Shown in pieces: positions 33,640 through 45,247 of a DNA stretch of 64,000 bases. The DNA comes from Anaeramoeba flamelloides. Its lineage: Eukaryota; Metamonada; Anaeramoebidae. A model generated the notes under the pieces. The model made no database searches, had not been told where the DNA came from, and saw nothing but the letters and a program-made list of their open reading frames with translations. The DNA lies in assembly GCA_027625915.1 (NCBI GenBank), contig JANTQA010000012.1:16268501-16332500 (forward strand), read 5' to 3'. A program made the translations under genes and the position numbers. Positions within the stretch are counted from its first letter, which is position 1; each line of letters begins with the position of its first letter.

Positions 33640-34930
33640 TTTTCAGATTGTAAAAAACCCAATAAAAAATATCTTTTTCATGTTTGATTTTTTAAAATTC
33701 TTAGCGTTTTTTTCGACACAGTGACAAGAAAACAAAAAGAATACTTTAAAAAATTTAATATCAAATTTCGATAAAAATTTACAACAACTTGAAATTGAAA
33801 AACCAAGTACAAATTTGTGTATTATAAAGACCAAACTTACTTTTAATGCTATTTCCGAAGTTTATAATTCTTTTTAAAAGTTTAATGCATTTTTCTCATT
33901 TTTATCGAGTTTAAAATTCAACCTCTTTTTAAATTAATTCCTAAAAAAAAACTTATTTTGTTGAAGAAGAAAGAAATTTTGATATCTATAAAGGAAATGC
34001 AGAAAATTATACTTTAAAAATAAAACCACAAAGTTTTAAAAGAACTAATAAATAATCTACTTAATTTCAAAAAAATAACAATAATTATAAATACCTTAAA
34101 AAAAATTAATTTATTTATTCAAAAAACAGCTCTAATCGATTTTTTTTCTTGTTTAAAAAAAATAAAAGAGAAAAAACCTAACTATAAAATTGAAAATTCA
34201 CCCAAAATACTTTTTTAAAACCTGGAAATTCAAATTTTAAATTAATGAAATACTTTTTAATAGCATTATTTCTTTTTAATAATTAATTATCCAATTTTAA
34301 TTTTAATCAATGGGCGATTAATTACCCATATATTAAATGTATCAATCAAATTAATAATTTTTACACATTGTTTTAAATATTTTTCAAACAAATAAAACAA
34401 ATTCAAATTAATAATTCTAATAAAAAAAAAAAAAAAAAAGATATTATCAAATAACTGATTTTAATACAAACAGTTCCTTGTTTATACTCTGAATATTTGA
34501 AAAAGAATATTATTTCATCTTTTAAATTTCAAGCAATTTAATAAATATTTGAGAATAAAATAAATGATCTTTTGTTTTCAGTTCTTCAAGGATACAATAT
34601 TTGATTTCTTATTCTTATATTTTTAAAAAAGTTTAAATTTTTGTTTTTTATTTATATATATATAAAATATAAGTAATTACTAAAAGTGAGATTTCTTCCA
34701 AATAAAAAGTTTTTTACAAATTTTTCTTTGTTTCAATTCTCAGCCAAAAATACATCAAAAAAGGATCAGATCTTTTTACTGAAAAAATTAATTGGGAAAA
34801 AGGAACTCCTTTAGAAATTATAACTCATTTCTCTTAAGTTCATAAATGAGGTTGTATATCAAGTTTAATTATATCCTTGTGTAAAAAATTACTCTATGAC
34901 CTTTGGTGAAAATAATAAATAAGAGATACT
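33640..34930 (+). repeat. Dispersed repeat unit U, copy b
   Basis: Matches copy a (5900-7640) in direct orientation and copy c (30790-32440) in inverted orientation. Tracts such as accaaacttacttttaatgc (33831) and ctaactataaaattgaaaat (34178) anchor the alignments. The matching short ORF is not recognisable in this copy. Confidence 0.6.
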
Positions 34931-36214
34931 ATTCCCCTAAATTAAACTCAGTACAAGTCAATTATACCCTTTAGATCAATTCCATTCCAATAAAACAGTT
35001 CTAGAAAGATTAAAAGCAAAATTCAAAGAATGTCTTCACAGCTTGAACTACTGGTATCTTCTTGGTCATTGTGTTTATATTATGATTTCCCAATTGCAAC
35101 TTGAAAGAGGATTATAAAAACAAAAAGAAGAAGAAGTTCTACTTTTTCAGAATCATTGACATTTTTCACGAAAAGGTGGTGATTCGAAAATCAACTGTAT
35201 TCTTACACAAATGGCTACCAATAATATATTTCATAATATAAAAAAATTTCTTTTCTCATGGACAAAATTATCTCTTAATAAAATCATTTTTTTTTTCTTT
35301 TTCAAAAAAGAACTATTTACAAAAACAAGCCTAATAAAAAAAAACTATATTGTATTTGAGTTGGGAAGAATCCTTTCAAAGATGTTAGAAACCAAACTTA
35401 CGAGGTAAATCTACAACTTAGTGATGTATTTTACAATCCATAAAAAGTGGAATGAAATATACAATATTTATTGAAAAAAAAAAAAACCCGAAAATTTTAA
35501 TATATTTTTTATTATTCGTTTTAACTAATTACTCATCACATTTAAATAGACTCAACTTGTATATATTTTAAGATTTTTACTTTTCATTTTATATTTTTTT
35601 CTCTTGTTTTGATTCACAAGCATGTTTGTAAGAGGTTCAGTAACATGATAGGTGGTGATATTTTTTAAAAGTTTGGCAATCATAATTTTTTTCTAAAATG
35701 TGTTTATTATGTAACAAATGACAAATAATCAAAGTATAATATCTGTTTCATAAAAGAAAAAGATACGAATAGAAAATTAATTTCTTGAAGTCGCAATTTA
35801 TGGGGTATTTCTTAAACAGTATTCTTTAATTCATAGTAAAAGAAATTATTTGAAAAAAAAAGAAAAAACAAAAATTAATATCTGTTAAGTAATTAGCACA
35901 ATTAGATAACTCTTTCAATAACTTTTCAATTGTATTCTTATTCGATCTGATAGAATTAACCTTCGTGGATAAAAAATTATTTGGTTTCACAGTATTTAAG
36001 AGTTAAACTTTATCTAAAATAAAATGAATTAAAAAAATCAAAATGTTCTTCTATTAAATTGATTTATTTATAATTTTGTTGTTCTGTTTCTTATTGATAT
36101 TAACAGAAAAAATAATTTGATTTGGTTTTTTAAGAAAAAAAAAAAAAAAAAGAAAAATCTGAATAAAAATATAAAAAAAAAAATTATAAATATAAAGAAA
36201 CATTATCAAAAGAC

Positions 36215-39200
36215 TTAGTATTGGCCAGTTGGACGAATAATATCATCAATTTTTAAGATCATTTTAGCCATTTGTGTAGCTAATAAGAATTCTTGGATTT
36301 TTCCTCTTAAGGTATCAAAAACATATTGTTCTTTCATATTGTTAGTTCCCATTGAAAGACAATCAATTCCTAAGAAAGGACTTTCTTTTTCGATTTGTTT
36401 AAGTTGAATTTCTGAGACTGCTTCTAATGAGTTCAAGCCTGAGTTTGAAGCCAAGGCGATTGGTACGGATAAAAGTGCTTGTGAAAATGCTCTAATTGAA
36501 TATTGTTCAATTCCTGTAATCTTTTTTGGTGTAAAAATGTGATCATAAAAGAAGGACAAAAAAATGAATAAATTAAGAAAACAAGTCAAGAAATTAATTC
36601 AAAAGATTGTAAAAAATGAAAATGTGATCAAATCAGAAGTAAAAAAAAATCGAGAAATTAATTCAAAAGACTCAAAAAAAAAAAATTATTCAAAAAATAG
36701 AAAAGAGAAATTAATTCAAAAGATTGTAAAAAATGAAAATGTGATCAAACAAAAAGCAAAAGAAAAATTATAAGACAAAAAAAATAATAATAAATTTTCA
36801 AAAAATAGAAAAGAGAAATTAACAAAAAGTAGAAGAAAAGAAAAGTTTACTTCTTTGGAAGCCTTATTAACTGCAACTGAACAACTGATTTCAGCAGCAC
36901 CTCCCCCATAGACAATTCGATTGTCTTTGATTAGATTTCTAGTTACGCAAAGGGCATCGTGGATTGATCTTTTTCCTTCTTCTACAACCATTTTGTTTCC
37001 TCCCTTAACGAGAATTGTGACTGTTTTTGTATTTGAACATTTCTCAATTACAATCATTTTTTCATCTGTTGTTCCAATAGATTTTTCTGTTACCATTCCT
37101 GCTTTTCCTAATTTTTTTTCTGTTAATTCTGAAAATCTTGGTACAATTCTGGCGCCAGTTGCAATAGCAATTAACTAATTTATTTTTTAAAAAAAAAAAT
37201 TATTGTTATTATTTAGGTAATTAATAGTTTTGGATTGGTGAAAAAAAAAAATACTTTTCAAATTGATGTTATGAATTATTTTTTTTTCTATTTTGAAAAA
37301 AATAATAAGAATTAATTCCTGAATAAAGTAAATTTCATAGATGAGGGTACGTAAACTATTTTTCAAAAATTTTAACTCACTTTATAATGTTAATGAAAGT
37401 GTTTTAAGGGTTTATCCCATATTCTTATCAAAAAAATATTTTCAAATTTTGTATCAGAATCATTTTTTTTAATTTTGCTAATTTTTCTTTTTCTTTTTCT
37501 TTTTCTTTTCAAATTTTTGTTTTAATTTGGCAAATTTTTTGTTTTGGTTTTTCAAATTTTTTTTTTCTTTTGTTTTATTTTTTCTTTTTCTTTTTCTTTT
37601 GAAAAATTTTACTCAAAGATCATTTTCTTATTTTTTTTTTTTTTTTTTTTTTATACTTTTTTTTTTTTTAAAAAGATCAAGTGGTAAAAAAAAAAAAGAT
37701 CTTTGTAAAGACAAATAATCACTAAGAAAATTGATCACTATGAAAATTGAGACTACTATGTAATGTCTTTTAAAATGAATTTAATTATTCATAAAAAATT
37801 TTCTTGTTCAACATTTTTTCAGTGATAGTTTAGTAATAAAAAATCGGTTAGGCTCATTTCAAAAATTGTGACTCACTTTTTTTTAGTTTTTGGTTTTATT
37901 TTTTTTTAATTTTGAAAATATCGGGTTTTTATATATTTAGAATGGCTTAAAAGTGAATTACAAATCAGATTTAATTTTTAGTTGCTCTTTAATACTAAAG
38001 AATATACTTTTTTTTTCAATTTATTATTTCAGGTGAGTAACAATTTTTAAAATGGAGTTTATTTAAAATAATGATTCGATTGATTTTTAATATTTTTAAA
38101 ATTTGAAAAAATGTTTGATTATTTATTGATTAATTTGTTTTATTTATCATTCCTTTTTCTTTTTCTTTTTCTTTTTGTTCTCTTTGTTAACTAAAATGTT
38201 TAACTTTTTTCTTGATGAAAAGTGGAAATGGTATTTATATCAAGATATTAATTGATAAATTAAGGTTCTTGTATTATAATAAAGCTTAATTATTGATGTA
38301 TTTTCACAGTAACTCTCCTTATTAAATGTTTTGTAGTATAAAATTGATAAAGATAATGTTTTACTAAAATCAAAAAAGCAATTTAATAGTATTGATTTGA
38401 AACTTTTTGAGAATTAAAAATAGTTTGATATGGTAATTTATCATTTGATATTTTAATATTTGGTTTCATAATTAATATAATAATAATTAATATGTGATTA
38501 TGAATTTTACTGTTTACTTTTTTTTTTTTTAATTTGTTTAATTATTCAAAATTTTCGACCCAATTTCGTTTTGAAATTTTGCTTTTAAATTTTGTTTCAA
38601 ATATTTTGAATCAAAGATTTGTTTATAATTCGTGATAATTTATATCTTTTTCATTTTTGTATCCGCAGATATTAAAAAAAGAAAAACAAAAGACAAAACA
38701 CGAAGATAAAAAAAAAATGAAAAAAAATAATAAAAAGATTATAAAAATTTTACTTCAATATCTGTTCCAGAAACCCATCTCACAGCAGGCAATTTTTTTT
38801 GTAACAGTAAATGGTTAGCTTCGTCATCAAACCCCCATTGACATAAAACAAGTGTAGCACCAGATTTTTTTACTAAATCTGTCATTTCTTTAAAATAGTT
38901 TTGTTCAATTTCAAGTAATTCTTTATATTTTTTGACAGAATCAATATCTAATTTATGCCCAGTTTTTGGTTTTGGTGGTTCAAATGGACATGTGAGAATC
39001 GCGATTTTGGCGTTTTTGATTTGCTTTGGCATTTGTGGGTGTGAAAAATTTTTTGGAATAATGATCCCATCAATTAATTCTGTATCTCCAAGTGTGCCTC
39101 CTGTTTTTCCTTCAAGCTTGATAAGATCAAATCTTACATCTTTTCTTTCAAGATCAGCAACTGCAAGAACTGCTTCAACTGAAATTTTTGCAATTTTTTC

Positions 39201-40629
39201 AGTGTATTGATTGACACTATAATTTGAATTGTTGTGGGGATTTATATATAAAAAAAATGTTGGATTTAAGAAAGAGAATGAAAGAAAAAGAAAAAAGAAA
39301 AAAAGAAGGATTTAAGTAATTTGTGGAAATTGTTTTATATTAAAATTGTAAGCAAAATGTTTGGGTGAGAATTATTTCTTTCAAATCATAAACAACATCT
39401 ATTTTTGGTGTTGTAATGGAATTTGAAAAAATTTATAATCCATAAAATTTTGCTCATTCATACAGTTTTTTAAACTTTAAAAGCATATGTTTCCTTGTTT
39501 TCATTTGGTGAAGTTGCTTTCCAGTTCAAGAGTAAATGTGGCTTAGAGTATTTTTTGTTGATTTGTCTGTAATTTCTTAAGAAAAAATTAATTCACATTT
39601 GTGTTTTAACAATAAATAACAGTCCCTAATCATTTTTTAAGAACAAACTCTTATTTGGGTGTTTGAGAAAGCAAACGAACGAATCAAAAATGTAAAAAAA
39701 AAAAAAAAAAAAAGGATTTTTTTGTGACGTTTTGTTTTTTCTGAAAAAAAAAAAGAGATCTAAATATTTCAAAAAAGAAAGAAAACAAAAGAAACAGCTT
39801 TAACCCTTTAAAGGTTCAAATAAAAATAAATAATAAAAAAAAAACTTTTGAGATCTTGAGAATTTTGTTTTTTTTTTTTTTAAGAAGAAAAAATAAAAAA
39901 AAGCAAAAGAAAGATAAATAAAAAAATTAAGAGAGAAACAAAATTACAAACATTTTAGAGCCTAAAGAAGTTTTAGCAGCCTTAACTAAAGATCCATAAT
40001 TTTCTTTATCAAACTCAATTTTGTCACAGATTTTGAGAAGATGCTTTACGGCAATATCACAAGCCTTTTCATAACCTTCCGAAATTTTAGAAGGGTGAAT
40101 TCCTTTTTCAAGAAGACTTAAGGATTCTTCCAATAAGGCACCGGCTAAAACAACAACACTAGTTGTCCCATCACCAATTTCGTCGTCTTGACCTTGACTT
40201 AATTCGACTAAAAGTTTGGCGATTGGATTTTCGACTTGCATCTTTTCAAGTATAAAATTTCATTTGTTAGTGTTAAAGCCAAGAGGTAAGTAAATAATTT
40301 GTGAAGAAAGAGAGATATATTTTATTGTTATTATTTAATTTTTTTTTTTGTTGAATTAAATATTCTGTTTTTGTTCGTGTATGTAAAAGGAAGAAAAAAT
40401 TTACATTTTTAAGAATAGTTGCACCGTCGTTTGTTGCTGTAACTTCTCCGTCTTGATCGACAAGAATTTTGTCCATACCAAGAGGTCCAATTGAAGTTTT
40501 CATTAAATTTGCTACAGTCATTGCAGCAAGGATATTTGCTTTACGTGCTTCAGATCCTGTAAGTCTTTCTTTTTGATCTTGGTCACGAATAATGATAAAA
40601 GGTTTTCCTGATGAATCGTATCTAAGCAT
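36215..40629 (-). CDS. CCT5: T-complex chaperonin subunit epsilon (CCT5), five exons, ~535 aa
   Basis: Exons with consistent phases: 40405-40629, 39952-40241, 38754-39216, 36851-37174 and 36215-36520, giving about 535 aa (human 541). ATG at 40629, TAA at 36215. Recognisable group II chaperonin motifs include [18 protein letters not shown], the ATP-site loop [28 protein letters not shown], and near the C-terminus [14 protein letters not shown]. Subunit-specific strings [19 protein letters not shown] and [15 protein letters not shown] identify the epsilon subunit rather than another CCT subunit. CCT/TRiC is the cytosolic hetero-oligomeric ring that folds actin, tubulin and other clients; each ring contains one epsilon subunit. 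The exon 2 donor is GTTTGT, chosen because it restores GSK-I-VNQ in frame. Introns are 163, 735, 1579 and 330 bp. Confidence 0.96.
36521..36850. repeat. Tandem-like duplication inside CCT5 intron 4
   Basis: The tract gaaattaattcaaaagattg plus the following ~24 bases (ending gaaaatgtgatcaaa) occurs at 36588-36631 and again at 36708-36750, 120 bp apart, with a third partial copy (gaaattaattcaaaagact) at 36654. This leaves a plus-strand Lys/Asn frame that is not a gene. Confidence 0.8.
37175..38753 (-). other. 1.6 kb intron 3 of CCT5
   Basis: The exons on both sides join in phase 0 across the conserved TDIE-LIAIATG segment, so no coding sequence is missing. The intron holds pyrimidine-rich (ctttt)n tracts at 37485-37510, 37565-37600 and 38150-38175. 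Nothing else was recognised. Confidence 0.8.
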
Positions 40630-41814
40630 TTTATTTGTTTCAAGAAGGTGAGATTGAGAATTTTTTTAAAAAAAAATGAATAGTTAAATTTTTAAAAACT
40701 AATATTCACTCCTATCTATGAATAATGTTTTTCTTTTTTAAAAAAGTTTTTCTATTGGCATACAGATGTGGGTTTTACTATTATACAGACAATTTGATCT
40801 AGATTAACTGAAAAGGTTTACTTGCTATTTAAACCTGGAAGTGTGTGGTTTATTTCACAAGCAAATAAACTCAAATTTATGAGTAAATCATCAAATATTT
40901 TAATAGTCAATTATTGAATTATTTATAGATGTTTGGAGACGAATTTCAAATATACGCTTGACAAAAACATTAAAATCGAAACATTTAACTCTTGAAAGAT
41001 CAAGTATCATCACAAAACTTTCTTTTTTTTAAAAGAAAAATTTTTCAAATTTTCTTTTAGTTTTAAGAGATAAAATAAATTAAATAATTAATAATGATAT
41101 TTCCCAAACAAATCATGAAAAGGTATTACAAAATCCTTTCTTGGGTATGAGTTTAGGATCTTTAATACCTCAGATTAAACAATTTTTTTTTATCAAAAAA
41201 TGATGTTTTTGTTTTTATTTGTGTTCTTTTGTAAACCCCCTAGACACAAAGTATTAGTGAAGAGTAGTATTGATCTCAAGGAAAAGTTATTTAGATTTAC
41301 TGAGTTTCAGGTATAAAAGTACTATTATTTGACTTAAATATTAAAAATAATTGGATAAAGGTGACTACACTCTAAAAAAAAAACAAATTGTACATTTTTG
41401 GGTTAGATTAAAAGAAAACTTTAATTAACATTTCGTCATATGTTATCAAGTTAATATCGAATACAATCAACATTCCACAACTTTAAATTCTTGGTGGTGG
41501 TGTATTTATTGTTGTTCATAATACTTGGATCTTTAACAACTTTCTAGTCCAGTAAATAAGCTGTTTTTTCTTGGTAGAAACATTTATAATAACTAGAAAA
41601 TGAAATTTTAATTTAATTCAACTTTGAGATATGTCTTGGAATATCTACGAACAAATTGTTTTAAAATACAGTATTTACCCAATAAAGCATAAAATAGGAT
41701 AGAACAAAAATATTAATAAATATCAAGTGTTTGGGTTTTTTTCTGCTTTAAAAGAATCAATTAAAAATCAAAAATTTTACCCAATCCATTTAAATTCTAT
41801 TTAAAATAACGTTA

Positions 41815-42080
41815 GCTTTTTTTATTTTTAATTTTTGAAATAAACTGAAAATCAAGAAAATTCACTGTTTATTGTATAAATTAAAAAAAAAAAACGAACA
41901 AAAGTGTCAATCAAGTGCCATATAATGAGGTCAAGTACCATCAAGTTTCTAGATTTTCCAGAATTCAAAAAAGAATAGAGTAAAATTTATCGATTTTTCT
42001 CAACCAGTTGAATCCTGGAAAATTGAACTAAAAGTGCCCCATCAAATGCCTAATGTTTTCCCGAATTCAAAATAATAGAA
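41815..42080 (+). repeat. Repeat family X, copy 2
   Basis: Contains gaaataaactgaaaatcaag (41839), the phrase tcaagtaccatcaagtttct (41931), a hairpin attttccagaattcaa / ttgaatcctggaaaat (41951-42022) and ccatcaaatgcctaat (42039). The same phrases in altered order recur at 59400-59800, and the hairpin recurs at 6547-6620. Confidence 0.6.
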
Positions 42081-42943
42081 AAAATATGTAATGTGGAAAT
42101 GCCAGTATTTGAAACCAATCTTTATCATGAATTTTAATTTATGAAATGAAAAATAATTTCAATAAAGTAAAAAATTTATCCTATCCATATCTAGAAAAAA
42201 TTCTGAAAATTTATTAAAGACTCAATACCATTTATTGGAATTCAGATAATTTAAAGCTACTTTAAAAAATAAATTTTTTATACAAATTATAATAAGCCGT
42301 TGAATACTACCAATTGGGAATGTCTTTAGTTTTTCTGGAGTCTATAGGAATTATTAGAAATCTAATATTTTCTACAATTTATAGGAACCAAAATTGTCGG
42401 GAAAATGAGGTTAAATTGTCTGAAATTTAAAGTAATTTAGTAAAAATATTGATTTTATTCAATTTTTTAGATTTTTAAATTCTCACAACACTTCATAAAA
42501 TAATAAAAAATTAAAAATAAATTTTTATGAATCAAAAATATTTAAGTCATACTACAAGTTAACGACTTCTAAAATTTAAAAAATTTACTAAATAAATAAA
42601 TATATATATAAACTAAAATTCAAAATTTTTGACACAGCTAAAACGTTACAAACAATCAAAATAATACAATTTCATTCAAATTGGAAATAATTTTGATTTT
42701 TGTAAAATCTGAAAATCATTTTTTTATCTTTTAGTTTTTGTTTTCATTTCATTGTTTGAATTACGTAATTTGTTTCGTTTGATCAAAAATTTTTTTCAAC
42801 CATTGATATTAAGTTAAAGTTGAGTTGTTCCAAATAGAAGAACTCAAATAAAATTAATTGGTAGTATCTAACCCTTTGATCGATCAATATTCCTAATAGA
42901 ATTTCAACAAATTTACTAATCTATTTTTTTGTTTTGCTCATCT

Positions 42944-43140
42944 CCAAAATTTTTAACACACCCATGATTTATTTGTATTGATAATTATTTATTTATTGCT
43001 TTGTGAGTATTGTAATTTATAAACAAGTGTTAAAATTTCAATTAGTGAATGTTTCTAATTTGGTAAATCTTCTTGAATTGATTAAATAAGTTTTTTTTTT
43101 TCACAAATCGAATTTTGGTGTGTTAAAAATTTTGAATTGG
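42944..43140. repeat. ~195 bp candidate with terminal inverted repeats
   Basis: ccaaaatttttaacacac at 42945 is matched in inverted orientation by tgtgttaaaaattttgaat at 43117. The interior is A/T-rich without a frame. No clear target duplication, so it may be a decayed MITE or chance in A/T-rich DNA. Confidence 0.35.
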
Positions 43141-44519
43141 GGTTTATATATATATTACTATGAAATAAACAAAAATTCACATAATAAAAATTACCCTTTA
43201 TGTTTAAAATATGAACATAAAGAGATAAAAATTACTCAATTTTTGTGGATACGCATTTCTATTTAAAAGATATTTTAATATTACAATAAAAATTAAAAGA
43301 AAAAAAAATTACTGAATTAATTTTTAATCCAAAAATGTTTGAAATTTAACAAGTTAATAAATAATTGTAGAAACTCTAATTTTTTACTTAAATTTCTGAA
43401 AATAAATATTGGTATAAGAATTATGACAGTAAAAGTAAATTTTCGACAATAATGCCCTTTTTTTAAAAAAAGACCTTTTCTGGATTTATTTATATAAATA
43501 TATTCTTTTATAAAAAAACTTTATTGTTTAAAAGTTACATATTTAATCTTGTTAATTTTTTCCATATGTTATTTTATTGGAATAAATAAAATTAGAAAAC
43601 GGATCAATACCTAAATTGGAGTTTTATCACATATAATATTTTAAGGTATATGTTTTAATACCTATTATCCACATTGGAATTGATGGGATTAAACTTTCAC
43701 TGAATTTTCTTTTTTAATTTCCATAAGATTCAAATTATATTTAATAGTATTTTACAATAGAGATCAAAAGTTAATAATATAATGCATTTTTTAAAAAAGA
43801 ACTGCCCTATTAAAAATATTTATATTATTTGAAAATCCATTTTTATTGAATAAACGGGGAAGAATCAAAGAGAACGAAGCGAAAATTTATCGCTTTCCAT
43901 ATCCAGCCACATTAAAAAAGATTAGTCAACTGTTTACTAATATTTTTTTTATAGTTTAGGAATTTTTAATACATCCTACAAGATCAGACACAAAGCAGAA
44001 TCTAATATAACATACAAGAAACATAATAATCAAAATCCTGTATAAACAATGAACCATGGGTCTTAAAATAATTATTTGATTATATCTATTATGTATTTAT
44101 TTTTAACATTAATATTTTGAATTAATTTTATCCTGGTAAAAATGTTCAAAATACTTTAAAGAAATAATAAAAAAGTCTATTAATACATTCGATCTCTGGG
44201 TTATTAATATCTTACTAAAAAATAAAATAATCAAGATTGGGCCTTTAATTATTGAAATTAAATAAGCTTAATTTCAAAAATAATGGCAGATTTTTCATCA
44301 GAAAAAAATTAGTTTCATTGTTTTCTTTTTTTGAATAATAATATATATTACTTAAGTGTTTATAGAAAAAAAACAAATATAGATTAATAAATAAAAATGT
44401 TGTATAATCATTGTATTTTTTTATAAGACAAATGAAAAAAAAAAAAATAATAATAAAAAAGTTTGACACTAATTTTCAAATTTGGCTTATTCAAATTAAA
44501 AAAAATATTTCTATATGTT

Positions 44520-45025
44520 TTGTGAATTTTCCAGGTTTTAGAAAGGTATTATATGAAAATTTTTATATTCATCATTTGTTTTTTTCTGAGATTTTTTTTT
44601 GTTTAACAAAAATGAATTGTTTTCGGCTGTTCTTTGAATTCAAAAAAATTTAATTTTTTTAAGTTTGATATAATTATAGTAATTTTTTTTGAAATTAATT
44701 ATATTTTTTTTAATTAGTATATTTCACAACTTAGATGATTTCATTTTTTTTGGTAACATTTTTTTTCGACTTCCTTTATAATAAATAAGAATTTAATCTT
44801 CTTTCAAAGAAAATATTTTTATTTTGAATAATTCAGAAATATGTTGAATTTTGAACTTTTCTAAAATAAGGAAAAATGGATCAAACTTTTACAAACAATA
44901 ATCCTTTTGGAAAAAAGCTTAAAAGTCAGTTTGAGTCATGTAGCAATCAGATTTTTACTTTCATTTTTCAATTTCAAGATGTGATAAAATTTTTTTTGAC
45001 TTTTCTATTAAATTTACTAAAAGAT
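44520..45025 (-). repeat. Dispersed repeat unit U, copy d (upstream of NAA50-like gene)
   Basis: gaattttccaggttttagaa (44524), ttcggctgttctttgaattc (44620) and tcagatttttactttcattt (44950) match the corresponding blocks of copies a and c in order. It ends about 220 bp before the presumed start codon of the acetyltransferase gene, so it forms most of that gene's upstream DNA. Confidence 0.55.
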
Positions 45026-45247
45026 TTTTTTTTTAGTTTACTAATCCCTTAAAGAAAAAGATATTTTGTGACTAATTAGATTTATTAGAGTGTTTGGTAA
45101 AAAGTGTAGGGATTGTAGTTACTAGAAAACAAAAGAAATTATGGTTTTTTAAAATAAAAAGTTGTGAATTTAGGTTCCAAATTAAAAAAAGAGATTGGTA
45201 ATGTCATTTTTACTCCTTTTTTTAAATTAACAAATTTTTTCAACAAA

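Larger units (their letters stand above)
30233..36214. other. Intergenic region occupied by inverted repeat units
   Basis: Separates the NUP205 start from the CCT5 stop. Two U copies in opposite orientation cover about 30790-32440 and 33640-34930. Between them (32441-33640) and after 34930 only A/T-rich DNA and short frames are seen, such as an ATG frame at 35211-35408 with a poly-Phe core that I do not consider a gene. Confidence 0.75.
40630..45247. other. Intergenic region, repeats only
   Basis: Lies between the divergent CCT5 and NAA50-like start codons. It contains repeat X copy 2 (41815-42080), a small TIR element candidate (42944-43140) and U copy d (44520-45025). No frame above background was seen on either strand elsewhere. 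Confidence 0.75.

Noticed and set aside
35211-35408. 65-codon ATG frame with poly-Phe core
   Set aside because: Composition is what A/T-rich DNA gives by chance; no splice context or recognisable motif.
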